Below are positions 57,435-64,000 of a stretch of 64,000 nt of DNA, piece by piece. Numbering within the stretch: the stretch's first letter is position 1; every line of letters starts with the position of its first letter. The DNA is from Clostridium sp. Ade.TY (GTDB lineage: Bacteria > Bacillota > Clostridia > Clostridiales > Clostridiaceae), in contig NZ_AVSV01000022.1 in assembly GCF_000498355.1 (NCBI RefSeq), forward strand, positions 62,001 through 126,000, given 5' to 3'. The notes beneath the pieces are model-generated. The model did not search any database. It saw only the letters and a program-made list of their open reading frames with translations, and was not told the origin of the DNA. The translations under genes were made by a program, and so were the position numbers.

Positions 57435-58586
57435 TTGTTAGATTTTGAAGTTGATATGCAAGAATTAACTAATATAAAAGTCATAGGCTGTGGAGGCGGA
57501 GGAAGTAACGCTGTTAATAGAATGATAGTTGAAGGATTAAAAAATGTAGAGTTTATAGCTATCAATACAGATAAACAAGCTCTTATGCTATCACATGCCA
57601 ATCAGAAAATACAAATAGGTGAAAAGCTTACTAAGGGATTAGGAGCTGGAGCAAATCCAGAAATTGGACAAAAAGCAGCAGAAGAGAGTAGAGAAGAAAT
57701 TACAGCAGCTATTAAAGGAGCTAATATGGTATTTATAACTGCTGGAATGGGTGGCGGAACAGGAACAGGTGCTGCACCAGTTGTTGCTGAAATTGCTAAA
57801 TCATTAGAAATACTTACTGTAGGTGTTGTAACTAAACCTTTCCCATTTGAAGGAAAGAGAAGAATGAGACATGCTGAAATGGGTATTGCTAAGTTAAAGG
57901 AAAAGGTTGATACATTAGTAATAATTCCTAATGAGAGATTATTATTTATGGCAGATAAAAAGACAACACTTTTAGATTCATTCAGATTAGCTGATGATGT
58001 TTTAAGACAAGGTGTACAAGCAATATCAGACCTTATAACTATTCCTGGGGTAGTTAATGCTGACTTTGCTGATATAAAAGCTGTCATGTTAGATAAAGGA
58101 TTAGCACATATGGGAGTTGGACATGGAAAAGGAGATAATAGAGCTTCTGATGCAGTAAAAGAAGCTATAGCTTCACCATTATTAGAAACTTCAATAGAAG
58201 GTGCTACTGGCGTAATATTAAACTTTACAGGTGGAGCTGATCTTGGAGCTTTAGAAGTTTATGAAGCAGCTGATGTTGTAAGAGAAGCAGCTGATGCTGA
58301 TGCAAATATAATATTTGGTGCTGTTATTGATGAAACACTTCAAGATGAAATAAGAATTACTGTTATAGCAACAGGATTTGAAGAAGATGGAATTGGAGCT
58401 GCTCCAAAAGAATCATCTAAAGTTGAAGTGAAGAAACAAATAAGTAAACAAGTTGAAGAAACTGTTGAAGAACCTAAACAAGAAGTTGCAGCAACTGCAG
58501 AAGAAACAGTAAGTTCAACAATAACTTATACTGAAGAAGATTTATCAATACCAACATTTTTAAGAAGACCAAGAAGATCAAATTAA
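57435..58586 (+). CDS. ftsZ: Cell division protein FtsZ
   Basis: 383 aa. A TTG start is chosen because AAGGAGGAAT lies 8 bases upstream. [13 protein letters not shown] and the tubulin signature [10 protein letters not shown] bind [14 protein letters not shown] is the T7 catalytic loop. The C-terminal peptide [10 protein letters not shown] binds FtsA and other partners. Forms the division and sporulation septum ring. Confidence 0.97.
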   Translation: MLDFEVDMQELTNIKVIGCGGGGSNAVNRMIVEGLKNVEFIAINTDKQALMLSHANQKIQIGEKLTKGLGAGANPEIGQKAAEESREEITAAIKGANMVFITAGMGGGTGTGAAPVVAEIAKSLEILTVGVVTKPFPFEGKRRMRHAEMGIAKLKEKVDTLVIIPNERLLFMADKKTTLLDSFRLADDVLRQGVQAISDLITIPGVVNADFADIKAVMLDKGLAHMGVGHGKGDNRASDAVKEAIASPLLETSIEGATGVILNFTGGADLGALEVYEAADVVREAADADANIIFGAVIDETLQDEIRITVIATGFEEDGIGAAPKESSKVEVKKQISKQVEETVEEPKQEVAATAEETVSSTITYTEEDLSIPTFLRRPRRSN

Positions 58587-58604
58587 TTTTACAAGTGTTA
58601 GGTT

Positions 58605-58641
58605 AAAAAAGTTTTAGATTTAATATCTAAAACTTTTTTTT
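58605..58641 (+). terminator. Rho-independent terminator after ftsZ
   Basis: AAAAAAGTTTTAGAT, loop ttaat, ATCTAAAACTTTTTTTT. Confidence 0.88.
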
Positions 58642-58777
58642 ATGATAAAAGTTACAAAATGGTAAAAAAATAATTAATTTAGAATTTGAAAATGTTTTAT
58701 GACTAAGAAAATTATGTTAAAATTAAAAGTAATGATAGAAAAATTGTAAAAATAATGTTTTATATGGGGAGATTATT

Positions 58778-61396
58778 ATGAATAGAAAAAAAATATCAAC
58801 AATGTTATTGATGTTTGCAGCAACAACGACAGCATCAATAGTATTAAATAATAATGAAGCTTTTGCTACTACACATAAAACTTCTATTGTTTCAAGTCAT
58901 ATAATAGGAAAAGGCAAAGTTGTTAACGTACAATCTAGCCTTAGAATAAGAAAGAAAGCTAGTACAAGTAGTGAAATTATAGGATACTTAAAAGAAGGAC
59001 AATCAATTGATGTTTTGGAAAGAGATGGATATTGGTATAAGATTAAGTTTGGTGATAAAGAAGGATATATTTACAAAGATTATATAAAGGTAACTTTAAA
59101 CAAAGAAGAAGTTGACAATAAAGAAAAAAATATAAGTAAGCAAGGTGTAGTTGTAAATATTACAAGTGAACTTAGAGTAAGAAAAGGAGCGTCAACAAGC
59201 TCAGAAACTATAGGATATTTAAGAAACGGAAATAAACTTGATATAGTTTCAAAATCAGGTTCATGGTATAAAATAAAATACAAAAATGGTTATGGATATG
59301 TCCATGAAGATTATGTAAAAATAACAAATAGTAACAACAATAATAATAGTAGTAATAATAGTAACAATAATAAACCATCAGAAAATGTAAGTAAGCAAGG
59401 TGTAGTTGTAAATATTACAAGTGAACTTAGAGTAAGAAAAGGAGCATCAACAAGCTCAGGAACTATAGGATATTTAAGAAACGGAAATAAACTTGACATA
59501 GTTTCAAAATCAGGTTCATGGTATAAAATAAAATACAAAAATGGTTATGGATATGTCCATGAAGATTATGTAAAAATAACAAGTAGTAATAATAATAGTA
59601 ACAATAATAATAATAGTAACAATAGTAAACCATCAGAAAATGTAAGTAAGCAAGGTGTAGTTGTAAATATTACAAGTGAACTTAGAGTAAGAAAAGGAGC
59701 ATCAACAAGCTCAGAAACTATAGGATATTTAAGAAATGGAAGCAAACTTGACATAGTTTCAAAATCAGGTTCATGGTATAAAATAAAATACAAAGGTAGT
59801 TATGGATATGTCCATGAAGATTATGTAAAAATAACAAGTAGTAACAATAATAGTAACAATAATAATAATAGTAACAATAGTAAACCATCAGAAAATGTAA
59901 GTAAGCAAGGTGTAGTTGTAAATATTACAAGTGAACTTAGAGTAAGAAAAGGAGCATCAACAAGCTCAGAAACTATAGGATATTTAAGAAACGGAAATAA
60001 ACTTGACATAGTTTCAAAATCAGGTTCATGGTATAAAATAAAATACAAAGGTAGTTATGGATATGTCCATGGAGATTATGTAAAAATAACAAGTAGTAAT
60101 AACAATAGTAACAGTAATAATAATGAGAATTCAAATAATAGATGTGAAGGAACAGGAAAAGTTATAAATATAACAAGCAATTTAAGGGTTAGAAAAGGTC
60201 CAGGAACTAATTATAATGTTGTTGGATATTTATTAAATGGAGATAAATTTGATGTTACTGGTAAAAGCGGTTCATGGTATAAAATAAAAAAAGGAAATTT
60301 AAATGGATATATTCATGAAGACTATGTGAAATTTTATCCAAAGGATGATACAAATACAAAACCAGATGATAAACCTGAAAATAAACCAGAATCAAAAGAG
60401 AAATATGGAAAAGTTCAAGTTAATAGTGAATTAAGAATTAGGGAAAAGCCTAATACTTCAGCAAAAATAATAGGAAATTTAAGAAATGGTGAAGTAGTTG
60501 AAATATTAGGAGAAGAAAATGGTTTTTATAAAATTAAGGATTCATCTTTAATAGGATATTCTTCAAAAGAATATATAAAAGAAGTATCAAAAGATGATAT
60601 AGGAAATAATATTCCAAATGAACAAAATGTTATTTATACAAATTATAATATGTCATTAGATTCTTATATTAAATTACAAAAATCAAGAAATTCAGCATAT
60701 GATTATGCTTATTATGAAAAATATATAAATCCAAAGTATGCTACTAATCAATTACAATATTTAAGATTAGATGAGTATAGAAGTATTAGTGCTAGTGGAT
60801 TAAATAATTATTTTTCATCAAGAAATGCTGGGGTATTAATGGGACAGGCTAATGCATTTATAAATTCAGCAAAAAAGTTTGGTATAGACCCATTATATTT
60901 TGCAGCTCAATCGATTCATGAAACTGGATATGGTAAGAGCACTTTAGCTAAAGGTGTAAGAATAACAGAAATCGCAGATACTAGTCAAGAAATTAAAAAT
61001 GATAAAGGTCAATTAATTGGTTATAAAATGATAAAATTAGATAAACCAGTTACAGTTTACAATTTATTTGGAATAGGTGCATATGATAATTCAAGTGTTT
61101 TCCAAAATAGAGCTTTAATACTTGGAACAACTTATGCTTATAATCATGGATGGACAAGTATTGATAAAGCAATAGAAGGTGCAGCTAAATTTGTTTCAGA
61201 TAATTATGTTAAAAGCTCAACTTATAAGCAAAATACATTATATAAAATGAGATATTCACCTAATGAATCATTAATATGGCATCAATATGCAACTACTCCA
61301 TGGTATGCACAAGAAATAGGAGCACAGATGGAAGAAATGCAACACCTGTATACAGGAAATAATGACTTTATTTATGATAAGCCTAAGTTTAATTAA
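58778..61396 (+). CDS. Secreted multi-SH3 N-acetylglucosaminidase (autolysin)
   Basis: 872 aa. Signal peptide of about 30 residues ending NNEAFA. Seven bacterial SH3 domains follow (about residues 44-107, then four almost identical copies, then two divergent ones), joined by Asn/Ser-rich linkers. The catalytic domain from about residue 615 has GIDPLYFAAQSIHETGYGKS with Glu715, a LytG/Atl-type glucosaminidase. It should cut glycan strands of the wall while the SH3 repeats bind peptidoglycan. Gene lies between ftsZ and spoIIGA. GGGGAGATT precedes the ATG. Confidence 0.93.
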   Translation: MNRKKISTMLLMFAATTTASIVLNNNEAFATTHKTSIVSSHIIGKGKVVNVQSSLRIRKKASTSSEIIGYLKEGQSIDVLERDGYWYKIKFGDKEGYIYKDYIKVTLNKEEVDNKEKNISKQGVVVNITSELRVRKGASTSSETIGYLRNGNKLDIVSKSGSWYKIKYKNGYGYVHEDYVKITNSNNNNNSSNNSNNNKPSENVSKQGVVVNITSELRVRKGASTSSGTIGYLRNGNKLDIVSKSGSWYKIKYKNGYGYVHEDYVKITSSNNNSNNNNNSNNSKPSENVSKQGVVVNITSELRVRKGASTSSETIGYLRNGSKLDIVSKSGSWYKIKYKGSYGYVHEDYVKITSSNNNSNNNNNSNNSKPSENVSKQGVVVNITSELRVRKGASTSSETIGYLRNGNKLDIVSKSGSWYKIKYKGSYGYVHGDYVKITSSNNNSNSNNNENSNNRCEGTGKVINITSNLRVRKGPGTNYNVVGYLLNGDKFDVTGKSGSWYKIKKGNLNGYIHEDYVKFYPKDDTNTKPDDKPENKPESKEKYGKVQVNSELRIREKPNTSAKIIGNLRNGEVVEILGEENGFYKIKDSSLIGYSSKEYIKEVSKDDIGNNIPNEQNVIYTNYNMSLDSYIKLQKSRNSAYDYAYYEKYINPKYATNQLQYLRLDEYRSISASGLNNYFSSRNAGVLMGQANAFINSAKKFGIDPLYFAAQSIHETGYGKSTLAKGVRITEIADTSQEIKNDKGQLIGYKMIKLDKPVTVYNLFGIGAYDNSSVFQNRALILGTTYAYNHGWTSIDKAIEGAAKFVSDNYVKSSTYKQNTLYKMRYSPNESLIWHQYATTPWYAQEIGAQMEEMQHLYTGNNDFIYDKPKFN
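59136..60111 (+). repeat. Four 255-bp tandem repeats encoding SH3 domains and linkers
   Basis: GTAAGCAAGG recurs at 59136, 59391, 59646 and 59901, exactly 255 bp apart. The SH3-coding parts are almost identical at the DNA level; only the Asn/Ser linkers (about 16-20 codons of AAT/AAC/AGT) and the K-N-G versus K-G-S position vary. The fourth linker diverges after 60100. Unit number is likely to vary between strains. Confidence 0.95.
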
Positions 61397-61434
61397 AAAT
61401 AATTATTTTAAGTTAAATAAGTATATAAAATAAC

Positions 61435-61470
61435 AAAAAAGAGGGAGATTTTTAAGTCTCTCTCTTTTTT
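61435..61470 (+). terminator. Rho-independent terminator after the glucosaminidase gene
   Basis: AAAAAGAGGGAGA pairs with TCTCTCTCTTTTT (one mismatch); the T run continues. Confidence 0.85.
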
Positions 61471-61640
61471 ATTTAGTTATATATTAAAATTAAAATACAT
61501 AAAAAGTTTAAAAATATTTTAATATCATATTTCTTGTAATGAAATGTAAAAAAAATGATTTAAAAAATTATGTTTATATCAATTAATATGACAAAATTTT
61601 GAATGTGATAGTTATATAATTTTATTAAGGGGGAAGGTAA

Positions 61641-62444
61641 GTGGATATATATGTAGATATACTATTAATTGAAAATTTCCTAGTGAATTTATTTTTGTTA
61701 CTGACAACTTACAAAATTATCAGAGAAAAATATTCATTTAAAATGTGTATAGTGTCAGCTATTTTAGGTTCATTATATACATTAACCATGGTTATACAAG
61801 AAATAAGTTTTTTATCAAATAATATAATTCAAATTGTTGTTGCATTTGGTATAGCTTATATACCTCTTAATAATAAAAGTATTATAAAATCTTTAAAAAG
61901 TGGAGCTGTATTTATAGTATCATCTTGCGTATTAAGTGGACTTTGCTTCAAAATTGCAATTATAACTAATGAATATTCTATAAGTGATGGTATTATGATA
62001 AAGAATTTTAAAGTAAAGTATTTAATTTTAAGTTTATCTATTTTATGTATAGCCTTAGAAAGAATTACAACATATATAAGAGAAAAAAATATTATTAATA
62101 ATTTTTATTATGATGTAGAATTTTCTATTAAAGATAGAGATTTAAAAATAAAAGGATTTCTAGATTCGGGTAATGAGCTTAGAGAGCCTATAACAAATTT
62201 ACCATGTATATTAATAGAGGAAGATTATTTAGATGGAATAGATGTAGAACATGATGGTTTATATTATATTCCATATAGTGCTATAGGATATAATGGAAGT
62301 TTAAAAGGCTTTAGGGTGGATAATATAAAGCTTAAAAAGAGTGGACAAACATTTAAAGTTATAGATGTAATATTATGTCCATGCAAGGATAATTTAAGTA
62401 GAGAAAATGATTTTAATGCGTTGATACCAAGAGGCGTAATATAA
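61641..62444 (+). CDS. spoIIGA: Sigma-E processing peptidase SpoIIGA
   Basis: 267 aa, GTG start after GGGGGAAGG. Begins DIYVDILLIENFLVNLFLL; five membrane helices in the first half, then a retropepsin-like aspartic protease half with D175 in GFLDSGNEL. It cleaves pro-sigma-E in the mother cell when signalled by the forespore. Shorter than the B. subtilis protein (about 309 aa), as usual in clostridia. Directly before sigE. Confidence 0.95.
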   Translation: MDIYVDILLIENFLVNLFLLLTTYKIIREKYSFKMCIVSAILGSLYTLTMVIQEISFLSNNIIQIVVAFGIAYIPLNNKSIIKSLKSGAVFIVSSCVLSGLCFKIAIITNEYSISDGIMIKNFKVKYLILSLSILCIALERITTYIREKNIINNFYYDVEFSIKDRDLKIKGFLDSGNELREPITNLPCILIEEDYLDGIDVEHDGLYYIPYSAIGYNGSLKGFRVDNIKLKKSGQTFKVIDVILCPCKDNLSRENDFNALIPRGVI

Positions 62445-62471
62445 ATTATAGTTAATATTAAGGAGGAAAAT

Positions 62472-63179
62472 ATGATTAAAATAAAACTTTTATTAAATAG
62501 AATATTTGAAAAATTGGGTTTATTTAGAAAAAAACTTCATTACGTCGGAGGAAATGATGCATTACCACCACCACTTAGTAAAGATGAAGAAGAAGATTTA
62601 GTTAATAAGCTAAGTAATGGAGATGAAGGGATAAGAAGTATATTAATAGAAAGAAATTTAAGGTTAGTTGTATATATAGCAAGAAAGTTTGAAAATACAG
62701 GAGTGTATGTTGAAGATTTAATTTCAGTTGGAACTATAGGATTAATAAAGGCTGTTAACACCTTTAAACCAGATAAAAAAATAAAACTTGCAACTTATGC
62801 ATCAAGATGTATTGAAAATGAAATACTTATGTATTTAAGAAGAAATAATAAAATAAAAGCCGAAGTATCATTTTATGAGCCACTTAATATAGATTGGGAT
62901 GGAAATGAACTACTATTATCAGATATACTTGGTACTGATAATGATATTGTATATAATTTGATAGAAGATGAAGTTGATAAACAATTATTATTTATTGCTT
63001 TAAAAAATTTAAATGAAAGAGAAAAAGAAATTGTTAGATTGAGATTTGGATTAAATGGAAATAATGAAAAGACTCAAAAAGAGGTTGCTGATATTCTTGG
63101 AATATCACAATCATATATATCAAGATTAGAAAAAAAGATAATAAGTAGATTGAAAAAAGAAATAAGTAAAATGGTTTAG
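62472..63179 (+). CDS. sigE: Sporulation sigma factor SigE, pro-form
   Basis: 235 aa. A basic, hydrophobic pro-sequence ([20 protein letters not shown]) of about 25-28 residues precedes [18 protein letters not shown], the usual cleavage zone. Regions 2 ([34 protein letters not shown]) and 4 ([21 protein letters not shown]) are complete. AAGGAGGAAAAT precedes the ATG, and spoIIGA is 27 bp upstream. Active in the mother cell after SpoIIGA cleavage. Confidence 0.97.
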   Translation: MIKIKLLLNRIFEKLGLFRKKLHYVGGNDALPPPLSKDEEEDLVNKLSNGDEGIRSILIERNLRLVVYIARKFENTGVYVEDLISVGTIGLIKAVNTFKPDKKIKLATYASRCIENEILMYLRRNNKIKAEVSFYEPLNIDWDGNELLLSDILGTDNDIVYNLIEDEVDKQLLFIALKNLNEREKEIVRLRFGLNGNNEKTQKEVADILGISQSYISRLEKKIISRLKKEISKMV

Positions 63180-63189
63180 GTTGTCTTTA

Positions 63190-63219
63190 GTATAAAAGTT
63201 ACTCCTTGCGGAAATACTT
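63190..63219 (+). promoter_or_regulatory. Sigma-F-type promoter for sigG
   Basis: GTATA (63190-63194), 15 bases, GGAAATACTT (63210-63219) fits the sigma-F consensus GywTA-N15-GGnrAnAnTw at every fixed position. sigG is transcribed by sigma-F in the forespore of Bacillus and clostridia. The transcript would begin near 63226. Confidence 0.65.
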
Positions 63220-63250
63220 TCTATTGAGATGATATTACTTCCAAAGGAGT
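63201..63250 (+). promoter_or_regulatory. Hairpin masking the sigG ribosome site in read-through RNA
   Basis: ACTCCTT (63201-63207) pairs with AAGGAGT (63244-63250), and GGAA (63210-63213) with TTCC (63239-63242), sequestering the whole Shine-Dalgarno sequence. The 5' arm overlaps the candidate sigma-F promoter, so only RNA coming from sigE would contain it. Confidence 0.7.
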
Positions 63251-63258
63251 TGATGACC

Positions 63259-64000
63259 TTGATCATTAATAAAGTAGAGATATGTGGAGTAAATACTGCA
63301 AAACTTCCTATACTTAAAGAAAAGGAAAAGAGAGAACTTTTATTAAAGATGCAATCTGGTGACAACAGTGCTAGAGAAACTTTTATAAAAGGAAACTTAA
63401 GGCTTGTATTAAGTGTTATTCAAAGGTTTAATAATAGAGGAGAAAATGTTGATGACTTATTTCAAGTTGGTTGTATAGGTCTTATGAAAGCTATAGATAA
63501 TTTTGATTTATCTCAAAATGTTAAGTTTTCGACTTATGCTGTTCCTATGATAATAGGTGAAATAAGAAGATATTTAAGAGACAATAATTCAATAAGAGTT
63601 AGTAGATCATTAAGAGATATAGCTTATAAAGCATTGTTAGTTAGAGATAAGCTTGTAAAAGATAATAATAGAGAACCAAATGTATCTCAAATTGCTAAGG
63701 AACTTGAACTTCCAAGAGAAGAGGTAGTTTTTGCATTAGATGCAATACAGGATCCAGTTTCTTTATTTGAACCAATTTACCATGATGGAGGAGATGCCAT
63801 ATATGTAATGGATCAAATTAGCGATTCGAAAAATACGGATGATAGTTGGCTTGAAAATATATCTATAAATGAAGCTATGAAAAGATTGAGTGATAGAGAA
63901 AAGTTAATATTAAATCTTAGATTTTTTAAGGGAAGAACCCAAATGGAAGTTGCAGATGAGATAGGAATATCTCAAGCTCAAGTATCTAGACTAGAAAAAA
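63259..64000 (+). CDS. sigG: Sporulation sigma factor SigG, partial (C-terminus off the right edge)
   Basis: TTG start at 63259 chosen because AAAGGAG ends 9 bases upstream; ATG at 63253 is only 3 bases from it. The product begins IINKVEICGVNTAKLP, nearly the canonical SigG N-terminus, and continues with LRLVLSVIQRFNNRGE, VDDLFQVGCIGLMKAIDNFD, DAIQDPVSLFEPIYHDGGD and ISQAQVSRLEK at the edge; only about ten residues are missing. Forespore late sigma factor. Region 2, 3 and 4 are intact. The weak start codon and masked ribosome site suggest tight translational control. Confidence 0.96.
   Translation, partial: MIINKVEICGVNTAKLPILKEKEKRELLLKMQSGDNSARETFIKGNLRLVLSVIQRFNNRGENVDDLFQVGCIGLMKAIDNFDLSQNVKFSTYAVPMIIGEIRRYLRDNNSIRVSRSLRDIAYKALLVRDKLVKDNNREPNVSQIAKELELPREEVVFALDAIQDPVSLFEPIYHDGGDAIYVMDQISDSKNTDDSWLENISINEAMKRLSDREKLILNLRFFKGRTQMEVADEIGISQAQVSRLEK

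Noticed and set aside
57602-58087. 161-codon minus-strand frame within ftsZ, and similar long antisense frames in typA, rnjA, kdpB and glpA-like genes
   Set aside because: All lie wholly inside conserved genes, lack ribosome sites and give biased compositions typical of reversed coding DNA.
59311-60048. Three near-identical 75-codon minus-strand frames with poly-Leu tails
   Set aside because: They are reverse readings of the SH3 repeats; the poly-Leu comes from the AAT/AAC/AGT linkers.
59136-60111. Regular repeats resembling a CRISPR array
   Set aside because: Units are 255 bp, in frame, and encode protein domains; there are no short repeats with unique spacers and no cas genes.
61397-61640. 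Spo0A box or sigma-H promoter before spoIIGA
   Set aside because: Only degenerate matches such as TGACAAA are present in this AT-rich stretch; none is convincing.

Overview
The window is AT-rich chromosomal DNA, very probably from Clostridium sensu stricto (cluster I). It has lysine/asparagine-rich proteins, strong AGGAGG ribosome sites, sporulation sigma factors E, G and K with SpoIIGA, a FabT-like/FabK type II fatty-acid cluster, and an uninterrupted sigK. Species cannot be fixed from the sequence alone. I see no tRNA, rRNA, insertion sequence, prophage or CRISPR array. Both ends cut genes: a membrane HExxH protease on the left and sigG on the right.

Layout. 1-8800: accessory and housekeeping genes (HAD phosphatase plus two flavoproteins, an XRE regulator with a membrane protein, yaaA, small membrane proteins, an SDR protein, a DUF3592 protein). 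8770-10390: a guanine-type purine riboswitch controlling a purine permease. 10490-18920: kdpFABCDE high-affinity potassium uptake with its sensor kinase and regulator, then a receiver-remnant/TPR protein. 18939-19766: an MBL-fold hydrolase. 19846-29760: a MarR/FabT-type regulator and fabH-acpP-fabK-fabD-fabG-fabF-accB-fabZ-accC-accD-accA, a complete malonyl-CoA and elongation set, with a palindromic operator on its promoter. 29786-32490: a DUF4003-like gene, an orphan hutP-like gene and small genes.

32594-54062 follows, gene by gene, the arrangement known from Bacillus subtilis rarA-cymR-iscS-trmU-yrrD-yrrI-alaS-yrzL-yrrK-yrzB-yrrL-yrrM-yrrO-udk-pbpI. It carries clostridial insertions: a Thr-rich protein of unknown function, iscU, a proteasome-fold Ntn-hydrolase candidate, fur, rnjA and typA. 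It links Fe-S assembly, tRNA thiolation and hydroxylation, alanyl-tRNA supply (T-box), Holliday-junction processing, RNA decay and cell-wall synthesis.

54141-64000 holds division and sporulation genes: sigK, pilT, ftsA, ftsZ, a seven-SH3 glucosaminidase with 255-bp near-identical tandem repeats, spoIIGA, sigE and sigG. Just before sigG a sigma-F-type promoter lies inside the 5' arm of a hairpin that would mask the sigG ribosome site in read-through RNA. Together with a proteasome-like protein whose Ser2 aligns with the catalytic Thr1, this is the most interesting material in the window.
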